A DNA stretch of 64,000 nt. Origin: SKLM01 sp964450435. GTDB lineage: Bacteria; Chloroflexota; Anaerolineae; B4-G1. The notes beneath the pieces are model-generated. The model did not search any database, was not told the DNA's origin, and worked only from the letters and a program-made list of their open reading frames with translations. Of this stretch, positions 33,572 through 41,913 are shown piece by piece (positions within the stretch are counted from its first letter, which is position 1; every line of letters begins with the position of its first letter). The stretch lies in contig CAYVCX010000005.1 of assembly GCA_964450435.1 (NCBI GenBank), forward strand, positions 32,259 through 96,258, in the 5' to 3' direction. Both the position numbers and the translations under genes were made by a program.

Positions 33572-34648
33572 ATGACACTCAACGTCCCCTCGCAAGACAA
33601 CACCAGCACCCAGGATTCAACAGCCCTCTCGCTCAGCCGCCGTCGCCTACTCGCCCGCCTGGCCGCAGAACGTGCCGAGCTCCTCTGGCAGATCCTCGGC
33701 CTCGACGAGAGGACCCTCACCCAGCCCCCTGTCTTCGAGACCGGCGACTGGACCGTCAAGGATCTCCTGGCTCACGTCGCGGCGTGGGATCGGTGGCAGC
33801 ACGGCACTATGGCAGCGTTGCTGGCAGGGGAGCAGCCCGATTTCGCCGCTGCGGAGGACTGGGATACGTTCAACGCCGCCGCCGTCCAGGCGTGGCGAGG
33901 CCAAACCCTGGTGGAGGTGGTGACGGAGTTGCGCAGCGCCCGCGATTCCTGGGTAGCCTGGCTCCAAGACGTGCCCCTCCCGTCGTTCTTCCAGACTCGG
34001 AAAGTCGAAGACTGGGACTGGACGTTTCCGGGTTGCCTGGCGGTCCAGTGGGAGCACGACGCCGAGCATGCCGCCCAGCTTGCCCGTTGGCGCCGGACGC
34101 GAGCTGCTGAGGACGCTGCCCCGGCTGAGGCGGGAACCACACCGACCGGCACCGGTCCCAAAGTCGTGCTTGCCGCCGCGCTTCACGCCGCCCGCCAGGA
34201 GTTCCTTACCAGCACCGCCCTGGTGCCTGCCGCGCAGCGGGCCACCCGGCCCGTCTGTGGAGAATGGACTCTGAAGGACGTGGTCGGCCACGTAGCCGAC
34301 TGGGAACAAGTAGGGGTCGCGGGCCTGCGCGACATAGCCGGAGACCGTCCACCCGACGGCCCCACCATCCCCGACATCGACGCCTGGAACGAGGAGCGCG
34401 CGGCGACCCGACGGGATCAGGACTGGAAAACCTGCTGGTCGGATCTCCACGAGACGCGCCAAGGCTTCCTCGAGATCCTGGAAGAGCTGACGCCAAGGGA
34501 TCTCCAGCAGACCTGTCGCTTCCCCTGGGGCCCCGCAGGGACCGCGTACGAGTGGGTGCATGTCTTTGCCTCTCACGACCGCGAGCACGCTCAGGGGCTG
34601 CGCCGGGCAACAGGAGCGGAGCAGGCATCGGACGAACCGGAGCAATGA
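33572..34648 (+). CDS. Tandem DinB/ClbS-like four-helix protein
   Basis: 358 aa with two homologous halves of the DinB-like/DfsB-ClbS (DUF1706) type. The first has WTVKDLLAHVAAWDRWQ, then DWDTFNAAAVQAWRGQT, then WEHDAEHAAQLARW. The second has WTLKDVVGHVADWEQVG, DIDAWNEERAATRRDQDW and HVFASHDREHAQGLRR. Both halves keep metal-type His residues (HVAxW and HDxEH). Relatives act as thiol transferases or as hydrolases detoxifying reactive compounds; the substrate here is unknown. The start lies right after a GAGAAG repeat. Confidence 0.8.
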   Translation: MTLNVPSQDNTSTQDSTALSLSRRRLLARLAAERAELLWQILGLDERTLTQPPVFETGDWTVKDLLAHVAAWDRWQHGTMAALLAGEQPDFAAAEDWDTFNAAAVQAWRGQTLVEVVTELRSARDSWVAWLQDVPLPSFFQTRKVEDWDWTFPGCLAVQWEHDAEHAAQLARWRRTRAAEDAAPAEAGTTPTGTGPKVVLAAALHAARQEFLTSTALVPAAQRATRPVCGEWTLKDVVGHVADWEQVGVAGLRDIAGDRPPDGPTIPDIDAWNEERAATRRDQDWKTCWSDLHETRQGFLEILEELTPRDLQQTCRFPWGPAGTAYEWVHVFASHDREHAQGLRRATGAEQASDEPEQ

Positions 34649-34784
34649 CGTAGATCGGAGACCCGCTGCGACGCGTGGTGAGCGGGGTGTCCGAGGCCCT
34701 CTCGGACGGCACCAAGTCGAACGGGAGTCTCGCGCTGGCACCGACTGGGCTCGGCGTGAACGCGCGATGACACGGATGCCTGAC

Positions 34785-36206
34785 CTAGCGTGCCGTCCGC
34801 CGCAACACCGCTCGCGCAGCCAGCAGCCCGGAGGCCGACGCCTGCACCAATCCGCGGGTCACACCCGCGCCGTCCCCACAGGCAAACAGATTCTCCACCT
34901 GCGTCTCCATCTCCGGCGTCAGCAGGAGACGGCACGAGTAGAACTTGACCTCCACGCCGTAGAGGAGGGTATGACCGGACGCCACCCCGGGCGCCAGCTC
35001 GTCGAGAGCGTGCAGCATCTCCAGAATGGTCACCACGTAGCGGTACGGCAGGACCAGGTTGAGGTCTCCCGGGGTCGCGCTGGGCAGCGTGGGGGTGACC
35101 ACGGAACGCGCCAGCCGCTCCGGCGTGGAGCGCCGCCCGCCCTCCAGATCCCCCAGACGCTGGACGATCACCCCGTCTCCCAGCAGGTTGGCCAGACGCG
35201 CGATGCTCTTGCCGTAGGCGATCGGATCGTCGAAGGGCTCGGTGAAGGTCTTGCTCACCAGGATGGCGAAGTTTGTGTTCGCGGTGCGGGAGTCGGCAGA
35301 GGAGTGACCGTTGACGGTCATCACGTCCCCCGCGAACTCGGTGCTCACCTCGCCGTAGGGGCACATACAGAACGTCCGGGCACGGTCGTCGAAGGCCTTC
35401 GAGTAGTAGATGAACTTCGATTCGTACACCAGCTCCGTGATCGGCTCCAGCACGGCGGCCGGGAGCTCCACCCGCACGCCCAAATCGACCGGATTCTGGT
35501 CCAGCGTGAGGCCCAGGTCGTGAGCGACTGACTTGAGCCAAGCAGCGCCCTCTCTCCCGGGGGCCACTATCACGACCCCGGCCTCGATCCGCTCCCCGTC
35601 CTCCGTCTCCACGGCGGTGACGCGGCCGTCGTCGGCAAGAATGCGCGCCACCGCCGTCCGCGGGCGCACCTCCACCCCCCGCCTGACCAGCTCGTCGTAC
35701 ATGCGCCGCATAATCGCGACGCACCGCTCGGTGCCGATATGACGGATCGGGGCAAACACGAAACGCAGGCCCGACAGGGTCGCGCGTTTCTCCAGGGCCT
35801 CGACCTGGTCGTCCCGGACGCCATGGACCGGCCCCGGTGCCCCAAAGCGCACGTACGTCTCATCGACCTCGCGGATCAGCCGCGTCGTCTGGTCCTGGCC
35901 CAGGATATCGGGCAGACGTCCGCCGACGGCAGGCGAGAGGGTGAGCTTGCCGTCGGAGAAGGCGCCGGCACCTCCCCACCCGGTGAGGATCGCACACGGG
36001 TCGCAGTGACGGCACCGGCCCCCGGGCTCCCGGGCGGGGCAATGACGGTGCTCGATCTCCGGGCCCTTGTCGACGATGACGATGCGCAGGCTAGACCGGG
36101 CGCTCAGCTCCAATGCGGCGAACACCCCGGCCGGCCCGGCCCCTACGATTACCACATCGAAGGAAGATATCTTCGCCGAAAACGTGTCGGTGGGAGATGT
36201 CTTCAT
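34785..36206 (-). CDS. FAD-dependent oxidoreductase (COG2509-like)
   Basis: 473 aa flavoprotein. N-terminal dinucleotide fold VVIVGAGPAGVFAALEL, a Cys-rich segment (HRHCPAREPGGRCRHCDPC) followed by LTGWGGAGAFSDGKLTLS, the mid-protein VVIVAPGREGAAW and a C-terminal FAD signature (NLFACGDGAGVTRGLVQASASGLLAA). These match the uncharacterised 'FAD-dependent dehydrogenase' family that is widespread in anaerobes. ATG lies four bases after the upstream peptidase stop, with GGAGGGGTG as ribosome site, so the two form an operon. Substrate unknown. Confidence 0.85.
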   Translation of the reverse strand: MKTSPTDTFSAKISSFDVVIVGAGPAGVFAALELSARSSLRIVIVDKGPEIEHRHCPAREPGGRCRHCDPCAILTGWGGAGAFSDGKLTLSPAVGGRLPDILGQDQTTRLIREVDETYVRFGAPGPVHGVRDDQVEALEKRATLSGLRFVFAPIRHIGTERCVAIMRRMYDELVRRGVEVRPRTAVARILADDGRVTAVETEDGERIEAGVVIVAPGREGAAWLKSVAHDLGLTLDQNPVDLGVRVELPAAVLEPITELVYESKFIYYSKAFDDRARTFCMCPYGEVSTEFAGDVMTVNGHSSADSRTANTNFAILVSKTFTEPFDDPIAYGKSIARLANLLGDGVIVQRLGDLEGGRRSTPERLARSVVTPTLPSATPGDLNLVLPYRYVVTILEMLHALDELAPGVASGHTLLYGVEVKFYSCRLLLTPEMETQVENLFACGDGAGVTRGLVQASASGLLAARAVLRRTAR

Positions 36207-36210
36207 TCAC

Positions 36211-37239
36211 TCACCCCTCCGTCTCTTCCATGCCGGCGCTATCCCGCAGATCTCTGTAGGCCGGCAGGCCGCCGGCCGCCTCGGCGGCTTTCACCGCGCG
36301 GAGCACGGCCTCCGCCACCACCTCAGCGCCGTAGGCGCCCACCAGGTTGACGTCCGCCTCCGCGGCGCCCGTGGCCAGAGCAAAGAGCGTGTCGCCGTCG
36401 ACCATTGTGTGTGCCGGGCGCACCGTCCGGGCCACGCCGTCCTGAGCCATCTGCGCCACCTTGTTCGTCTCGTCCTTCGTGAGCCTGGCGTTGGTCGCCA
36501 CCACCCCGATGACAGTGCTCGAACCGAATCCGGAGTCAGAGCCAGAGCCGAAGATGCCGCCGCTGATCAGATCCCGCATCACCATCAGGGTGTCCGCCAG
36601 CTCTTCCGTTTCCGGCGAGCGAGCCCCGGCGAGGATCGCTCCCCTGGCCGGATCGACCACATCACCGAAAGCGTTGACCGCCACCACTGCGCCGACGACC
36701 ACCTCCCCGCCAAACCCCACGGCGGCGCTGCCGAGACCCGACTTCATCGCCCACTTCGGCCCCAGAATCCCACCCACGGTGGCACCGGTGCCGGCGCCCA
36801 CGTTCCCCTCGGCGACGCAAGCGCTACTGGCAGCAAGACAGGCCGCGTACCCCATAGCGGGATCGGGTCGAGCGTCGGGATCCCCGACAGCGAGATCAAA
36901 CAGGATCGCGGCCGGCACAATGGGCACCCTGGCTGCCCCCGTCTCGAAGCCCACCCCCTGCTTCTCCAGGTAGCGCATGACGCCATCGGCGGCGGCCAGC
37001 CCGAAGGCCGAGCCTCCCGCCAGGAGCACGCCGTGAACGCGCTCGACGTAATGCATCGGCCGCAGCAGGTCCGTCTCCCGCGTCCCCGGCGCCCCGCCCC
37101 GCTGATCGATGCCGCCCACGGCGCCCTCGCGGCACAGCACCACAGTGCAGCCGGTGAGTCCCTCCAAGTCGCTCGCATGGCCGACCTCGATGCCGGGTAC
37201 CGCGGTGATGGTCTGATTGTTTGGATGTGCCTCGTCCAT
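36211..37239 (-). CDS. P1-family aminopeptidase/amidase (DmpA-like)
   Basis: 342 aa N-terminal-nucleophile-type peptidase. Segments are ITAVPGIEVGHASD, GVLLAGGSAFGLAAADGVMRYLE, GNVGAGTGATVGG, SSTVIGVVATNARLTKDETNKVAQMAQDGVARTVRPAHTMVDGDTLFALATG. In DmpA-like enzymes self-cleavage occurs just before a Ser/Thr in the segment ahead of VVATNA; here GSSTVIG offers the candidate. The start at 37239 has GGGGAGGACG upstream; a longer reading frame would add a non-homologous extension. Promoter found at 37286-37313. Confidence 0.88.
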   Translation of the reverse strand: MDEAHPNNQTITAVPGIEVGHASDLEGLTGCTVVLCREGAVGGIDQRGGAPGTRETDLLRPMHYVERVHGVLLAGGSAFGLAAADGVMRYLEKQGVGFETGAARVPIVPAAILFDLAVGDPDARPDPAMGYAACLAASSACVAEGNVGAGTGATVGGILGPKWAMKSGLGSAAVGFGGEVVVGAVVAVNAFGDVVDPARGAILAGARSPETEELADTLMVMRDLISGGIFGSGSDSGFGSSTVIGVVATNARLTKDETNKVAQMAQDGVARTVRPAHTMVDGDTLFALATGAAEADVNLVGAYGAEVVAEAVLRAVKAAEAAGGLPAYRDLRDSAGMEETEG

Positions 37240-37285
37240 GCGTCCTCCCCTTCGCGCCTCTATCATCCAGGTGGAGCCTAGCCCA

Positions 37286-37313
37286 AGTATAGCGCACCTC
37301 ACCCAAGCGGCAA
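37286..37313 (-). promoter_or_regulatory. Promoter of the P1 peptidase operon
   Basis: On the minus strand TTGCCG (37313-37308), a 16-base spacer and TATACT (37291-37286), about 47 bases before the ATG. Confidence 0.65.
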
Positions 37314-37818
37314 GAGCAACCGAACCCGCGGAAGGTTGCCACCTCGCTTCCGCAGGCACGTGATGCCAGAACGCGCCCCCGGCGGCCGACTCCTCACCAT
37401 CGCCACCACCTCTACAGGTGGCCCTTCCAACAACCCCTGTTTCCGCTGCTTTTCGATCCTCTCCTTGAGCCTCGTCAATGTCGAATCGCTCGGCGGTGGT
37501 TTTGCGACCACCAACCCCACAGAGCACTTCGCGGACAAGCTGCCGCTCGCCTGCGCCTCCTGCTGGCCCTCTGACAGATCACGGAGGTAGCCTAACAACA
37601 ACATCTTCAAAATCCCCCCAGCTTGTGGGCCTCACGGCCTTTCTCAGCCCGCCCAGGGGAAACCGGATGAGCCTGGCAATCAACACCTCCCACCCCCCCG
37701 CTTCATTCCCGTTGGGAAGGAGAGAGTCCTCGCGCACTATGTGCTCGAACGGTTGCTCAACCGGAAATAGGCCGTCATCCCGATTCTTGAAGCCCGCTTC
37801 CCTCATCGTGTCCCTCAC
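37299..37818 (-). pseudogene. Degenerate transposase N-terminus (DUF772-type IS element)
   Basis: Two minus-strand frames join to read like the N-terminal part of an IS1182/IS5-type transposase. One has LFPVEQPFEHIVREDSLLP and WGDFEDVVV, the next KMLLLGYLRDLSEGQQEAQ and PSDSTLTRLKERI (compare 'LKMLLLGYL.dls..q.e.q' and 'pDHSTlsrfr.r'). A one-base shift near 37598-37603 separates them, and the catalytic DDE part is absent. No matching terminal inverted repeat was found on the peptidase side. Confidence 0.7.
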
Positions 37819-37891
37819 TGTCCAGCATCGCCGAGCTGGACCAATAACCTCATGATTCCCGTTCTTCGATACACGCCTCCAGCCAGAAGGG

Positions 37892-38042
37892 GGTGTCGCA
37901 AAACATCAGGAATGATCGATCGCACAGGTCACACGCCCTACTATTGGATCAAGACGGGCCTCAAATAGGGAGCGCATAACCATAGCGCCCAGTGCCGCGC
38001 GCCCCCGCCGGTTGAGCCAGCCGCCACTTGTTCAACAACTCT
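37892..38042 (+). repeat. Dispersed repeat, copy B
   Basis: About 150 bases corresponding to copy A (29851-29990): GTGTCGCAAAACATC, a GATCGATCGCACAGG block, GGGCCTCAAATAGGGAGC, CATAACCATAG, GGTTGAGC and TTGTTCAACA. Lies between the transposase remnant and the lacI-type promoter; its GTTCAAC block ends 19 bases before the -35 box, as copy A's ends 17 bases before its promoter. Confidence 0.6.
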
Positions 38043-38054
38043 CCCAGAAAACCC

Positions 38055-38083
38055 TTGACAACAGGCCTGCCTTGTGATATACT
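38055..38083 (+). promoter_or_regulatory. Promoter of the celR-like gene
   Basis: TTGACA (38055-38060), a 17-base spacer and TATACT (38078-38083): near-consensus. The first operator begins six bases after the -10. Confidence 0.88.
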
Positions 38084-38088
38084 ATTTT

Positions 38089-38102
38089 TGAGAGCGCTCC
38101 CA
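38089..38102 (+). promoter_or_regulatory. LacI/CelR-type operator O1
   Basis: TGAGAGCGCTCCCA, one mismatch from the palindrome TGGGAGCGCTCCCA known as the CelR operator of cellulolytic actinobacteria. It covers the expected transcription start. Confidence 0.8.
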
Positions 38103-38164
38103 AAGCACCGCCGCCCGCGTCATTCTCCGCTTTCGCTGAACTGACCTTGTTAAACACCAGGGCA

Positions 38165-38178
38165 TGGGAGCGCTCCCA
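38165..38178 (+). promoter_or_regulatory. LacI/CelR-type operator O2
   Basis: Perfect 14-bp palindrome TGGGAGCGCTCCCA. Its last base is the first base of the AGGAG ribosome site of the regulator gene. Centre-to-centre distance to O1 is 76 bp, suitable for looping; implies autoregulation. Confidence 0.85.
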
Positions 38179-38188
38179 GGAGCCTGGA

Positions 38189-39205
38189 ATGACCTCTACA
38201 TTGGAAGAAGTCGCAAAGCTGGCCGGCGTCTCCCGATCCACCGTCTCGCGGGTCATCAATGACAGCCCACATGTGAGCTCAGACACTCGGGCAAAGGTGT
38301 GGAAGATGATCGAAGAGTCAGGCTACCAGCCCCACGCCGCTGCCCGCAGCCTGGTCACCAATCGCACCCGGATCATCGGCCTCATCGTCCCCGAGGCCCT
38401 CACAACCCTGTTCACCGACCCGTTCTTCCTGCTCCTGATTCAGGGCATTGCTGACACCTGCAACCATCACCAGTACCATCTGATGCTGTCCCTGTTTAGC
38501 GACCAGAAAGATGAAGAGGATCTGTATCGGCGGGTTGTGGGCAGTGGCTATCTGGATGGCGTCATCATCGCTTCTACCACGTTGGACGATCCTCTCATCC
38601 CGCGGCTGCTTCGAGACCGGATTCCCTTCATCTCCGTGGGCCGCTATCCGAACGAGGAAGTGAGCTACGTAGACGTGGACAACGTAGGAGGGGCTCGAAA
38701 GGCTGTCGAACACCTCTTGCGGTCAGGGCGCCGGCGAATTGCTACCATCACGGGGCCGCAGCGCATGATAGCCGGCTGGGATCGACTGGCCGGCTATGAG
38801 GAAGCGTTGGGATCCCACGGGCTGCCGGTGGACGATACATTGGTAACGGAAGGCGACTTCACCGAGGAGGGAGGGAGACTGGCGATGGAGAGCTTGCTGC
38901 CCCGAGAGCCGGACGGGGTCTTCGTCGCTTCAGATACGATGGCCTTGGGTGCTCTCCGAGCCCTGCGCGACGCTGGCATGGGTGTGCCGGACGATGTGGC
39001 CGTAGTGGGGTTCGACGATATGCCCTACTCGGCCACCGCTGCTCCACCTCTCACGACGGTTCGCCAGCCCGTTCGTCGCGTGGGCTCCCTCGCGTTCGAG
39101 AGCCTGCTCGACATAATAGAGAATGGGCTCGAGCCGGCGCGCCGCTCGATAGTGCCGACAGAACTCGTTGTCCGAGCATCGTCTAGGGTCAGACAAGCTG
39201 ATTGA
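38189..39205 (+). CDS. LacI-family transcriptional regulator, CelR-like
   Basis: 338 aa repressor. N-terminal helix-turn-helix TLEEVAKLAGVSRSTVSRVIND with hinge helix (HAAARSLVTNRTRIIGLI), then a periplasmic-binding-protein-like effector domain ending PLTTVRQPVRRVGSLAFESLL. The two TGGGAGCGCTCCCA-type operators upstream match those bound by CelR, which responds to cellobiose, and the genes downstream process beta-glucans, so the inducer is probably a beta-linked gluco-disaccharide. ATG 38189 is chosen because it has AGGAG upstream; the earlier in-frame start at 38147 would place O2 inside the coding sequence. Confidence 0.93.
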   Translation: MTSTLEEVAKLAGVSRSTVSRVINDSPHVSSDTRAKVWKMIEESGYQPHAAARSLVTNRTRIIGLIVPEALTTLFTDPFFLLLIQGIADTCNHHQYHLMLSLFSDQKDEEDLYRRVVGSGYLDGVIIASTTLDDPLIPRLLRDRIPFISVGRYPNEEVSYVDVDNVGGARKAVEHLLRSGRRRIATITGPQRMIAGWDRLAGYEEALGSHGLPVDDTLVTEGDFTEEGGRLAMESLLPREPDGVFVASDTMALGALRALRDAGMGVPDDVAVVGFDDMPYSATAAPPLTTVRQPVRRVGSLAFESLLDIIENGLEPARRSIVPTELVVRASSRVRQAD

Positions 39206-39329
39206 GACTCATCGTTGGGAAAGGAGTAGGTTATTGAAGAGAGTTTCCGCGGTAACAGAGGAGATCGATCCTTCAAGCGCCTCCAGGAGCGATCCGAGGC
39301 GCGAATCCATCCTAAAGAGGAGAGACAAA

Positions 39330-40829
39330 ATGAAGAAGATGAGCATCTTGTTGGTCAGTCTGCTGGTCGTTGTCAGCCTGTTAATGTCCGCCTGCGGTCC
39401 CGCCCCGACGGAGGCGCCTCCCGCCGAAGAGCCTACAGAAGCCCCCGCCGTCGAGGAGCCCACTGAGGCCCCCGCTGTTGAGGAGCCCACTGAGGAGCCG
39501 GTAGAGGAAGAGGAGCCCGCCGCGGAGGCAGTGGAAATCCGGTGGTTTGTTGGCTTGGGCGCCGGCTCCGATGAGCCGACCTTTGCCGCCCAGGAAGCGG
39601 TCGTGGAGCAGTTCAACGCATCACAGGACGATATCGAGCTGATCCTCGAGATCGTCGATAATGAGGTCGCCTACGACGTCCTGGCGACCCAAATCGCCGG
39701 CGGCAACGCGCCGGACATCGTTGGTCCAGTAGGCATCCGCGGTCGAGATAGCTTCAAGGGCGCCTGGCTCGACCTGCAGCCCCTGATCGATGCGAATGAT
39801 TACGATCTGAGTGACTTCGACCCGGCTATGGTCGATTTCTACCACGTTGTGGAAGAGGGCCAGCTGGGCATCCCCTTCGCCATCTTCCCCTCCTTCGTGA
39901 TCTACAACAAGGACCTGTTGGATGAGGCCGGGCTGGCCTATCCTCCCCACGAGCACGGCGCACCCTACGTCGATGCTGACGGACAGGAGCGCGAGTGGAA
40001 CATGGATACGTTGCGCGACCTGGCTATGCAGCTCACGGTCGACGCCAACGGTAACGACGCCACCAGCCCGGATTTCGACACCGAGAGCATTGTCCAGTTC
40101 GGCTGGATGAACCAGTGGACCGACCCACGGGGTATTGGCACCTTCTTCGGATCGGGTTCGCTGGTCGATGATGAGGGCAATGCCCAGATTCCTGATCCGT
40201 GGCGTGCTGCCTGGAAGTGGACCTACGCCGGCTGGTGGGAGGATTGGTTCATCCCCAACGGTCCGTACGGTGGAGCCGAGTTCCTGCAGAGCGCCGGCGG
40301 GCCGTTTGGATCCGGCAACCTGGCGATGGTTCACCTCCATATGTGGTACGTAGCGCCCTGGGCGCTGGGCGACGTGGACTTCGACTTTGACCTGGCGGCG
40401 ACCCCGTCCTACGAGGGCACCATCACGGCAAAGATGCACGCCGACACGTTCGGGATCATGCGGGCCTCTGAGCACCCGGAGGAGGCATTTGAGGTTCTCA
40501 CGTACCTGGTCAGTGAAGACGTCGCCCCTGAGCTACTCAACATCTATGGCGGCATGCCGGCGCGCCTCAGCCTGCAGCAGACATGGCTGGAGGACTACGC
40601 CGAGAACAACTTCCCGGGCAGGGACATCGACTTCGACGTCCCGGTCGCGGCTATGGCCTATGCCGACAACCCCAACCACGAGAGCTGGATGCCCAGCTTC
40701 CTCGAGACCACCGACCGCTACAATGAGTTCTGGAACAAGCTGGCCAACGAGCCTGGCCTGGATGTGGATGCTGAGATTGAGGTACTTCGCGACGATCTGC
40801 AGGCCATCTTTGAGGCCTACGAGGAGTAG
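39330..40829 (+). CDS. Extracellular sugar-binding lipoprotein (ABC importer)
   Basis: 499 aa family 1 solute-binding protein. Signal peptide with lipobox (LLMSAC), then an acidic Pro/Glu/Thr/Ala linker containing repeated 'EEPTEAPAV' units (about 25-66), then the binding fold (EIRWFVGLG, PDIVGPVGIRGRDSFKGAWLDLQPLI, FPSFVIYNKDLLDEAGL, TFGIMRASEHPEEAFEVLTYL). Aromatic-rich stretches (WKWTYAGWWEDWF) fit oligosaccharide binding. ATG 39330 follows AGAGGAGAG. Delivers substrate to the two permeases downstream; no ATPase gene lies in the locus, so a shared one such as MsmK is presumed. Confidence 0.93.
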   Translation: MKKMSILLVSLLVVVSLLMSACGPAPTEAPPAEEPTEAPAVEEPTEAPAVEEPTEEPVEEEEPAAEAVEIRWFVGLGAGSDEPTFAAQEAVVEQFNASQDDIELILEIVDNEVAYDVLATQIAGGNAPDIVGPVGIRGRDSFKGAWLDLQPLIDANDYDLSDFDPAMVDFYHVVEEGQLGIPFAIFPSFVIYNKDLLDEAGLAYPPHEHGAPYVDADGQEREWNMDTLRDLAMQLTVDANGNDATSPDFDTESIVQFGWMNQWTDPRGIGTFFGSGSLVDDEGNAQIPDPWRAAWKWTYAGWWEDWFIPNGPYGGAEFLQSAGGPFGSGNLAMVHLHMWYVAPWALGDVDFDFDLAATPSYEGTITAKMHADTFGIMRASEHPEEAFEVLTYLVSEDVAPELLNIYGGMPARLSLQQTWLEDYAENNFPGRDIDFDVPVAAMAYADNPNHESWMPSFLETTDRYNEFWNKLANEPGLDVDAEIEVLRDDLQAIFEAYEE

Positions 40830-40868
40830 CCGACCTATGGTGGCAGCAGACGTTTCGTAGCTCTATCG

Positions 40869-40910
40869 GGAGGATGCCGGCACGCCCCGGTGGGACAGCC
40901 GGCATCCTCC
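40869..40910 (+). terminator. Intercistronic hairpin between binding protein and permeases
   Basis: Perfect 13-bp inverted repeat (GGAGGATGCCGGC 40869-40881, GCCGGCATCCTCC 40898-40910) with a 16-base loop and no U run. Such hairpins usually protect the binding-protein mRNA or attenuate read-through so that binding protein exceeds permease. Confidence 0.7.
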
Positions 40911-40935
40911 TTGAAGCAACAGACAGGGGAGACCT

Positions 40936-41913
40936 ATGTTCGAAAGCCTTCTAAAACGATCGAGGTCCCGCAAGCGGAAAAGACCGAAGCCGTCAAAGCT
41001 GCAGAGACGAAAGATGTGGTGGGGAATCCTCTTCATCAGCCCCTGGATCATCGGCTTCCTGGCTTTCTACCTCATTCCTATGGTCGCTTCCTTTGGATTC
41101 TCCGTCTACCATCTTCCCCTCGCCAACCCCGACCAGGCAAGGTTTGTCGGCCTTGCGAACTGGCATCGTTTGTTCAACGACAGGGAGGTACCCTTGTCGT
41201 TCTTCCGCGTCTTCAAGTTCGGGGCGATCTCGCTCCCCCTCACGATGGGGTTCGCATTCTCCGTTGCCCTGCTGATGAACTCGCGACACGTCCGGGGGAA
41301 GTCCATCTTTCGAGCTTTGTTCTATATGCCGTCGATGATCCCCCTCGTCGCGACCGTGCTGATCTGGAACGGGGTCTTCAACGAGCATACGGGCTGGATC
41401 AACCTGTTTCTCGAGAATGTCCTGGGGATTCCGGCGCTAGGTGTGCAGGGGATTCGCTGGACACAGGATCCTCGGTTGATCTACTTCACGTATACCGGCA
41501 TGGGCTTGTGGGGCATCGGCAGCGCGATGATGGTCTATCTGGCGGGTCTGCAGGGGGTGCCGACGGAGCTCTATGATGCGGCTACGGTGGATGGCGCCGG
41601 CTGGTTAGGACGTCTATGGCACGTTACCCTGCCGATGATCTCTCCGGTCATCTTCTATCAGCTCATCCTCAGCCTCATCGGCTTGCTCCAGTACTTCCTG
41701 GCGCCCTTCGTCCTCAATGGAGGGGATGGGTCGCCCCAGGGTACGACACGGTTCATCATGGTGTACTTCTACAAGCAGGCCTTTACGTTCTTCAATATGG
41801 GGTATGGAGCGACGCTGGCCTGGGCCTTGTTCTTCGTGGCGCTGTTGCTAACGATTGCCGTGTTCGCCAGTGCCAGGTATTGGGTGTACTATGCCGGTGG
41901 GGAGGAGAGTTGA
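40936..41913 (+). CDS. Sugar ABC transporter permease, MalF-type
   Basis: 325 aa with about six transmembrane helices (first: WWGILFISPWIIGFLAFYLIPMVAS). The EAA loop that docks the ATPase is VPTELYDAATVDGAGWLGRLWHVTLPMISPV. ATG 40936 follows AGGGGAG. The TGA overlaps the next gene's ATG. Confidence 0.93.
   Translation: MFESLLKRSRSRKRKRPKPSKLQRRKMWWGILFISPWIIGFLAFYLIPMVASFGFSVYHLPLANPDQARFVGLANWHRLFNDREVPLSFFRVFKFGAISLPLTMGFAFSVALLMNSRHVRGKSIFRALFYMPSMIPLVATVLIWNGVFNEHTGWINLFLENVLGIPALGVQGIRWTQDPRLIYFTYTGMGLWGIGSAMMVYLAGLQGVPTELYDAATVDGAGWLGRLWHVTLPMISPVIFYQLILSLIGLLQYFLAPFVLNGGDGSPQGTTRFIMVYFYKQAFTFFNMGYGATLAWALFFVALLLTIAVFASARYWVYYAGGEES

Noticed and set aside
40869..40910. True transcription terminator after the binding-protein gene
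   Set aside because: No U run follows the stem and the permeases downstream have no promoter of their own that I can see; more likely an mRNA-stabilising or attenuating hairpin.
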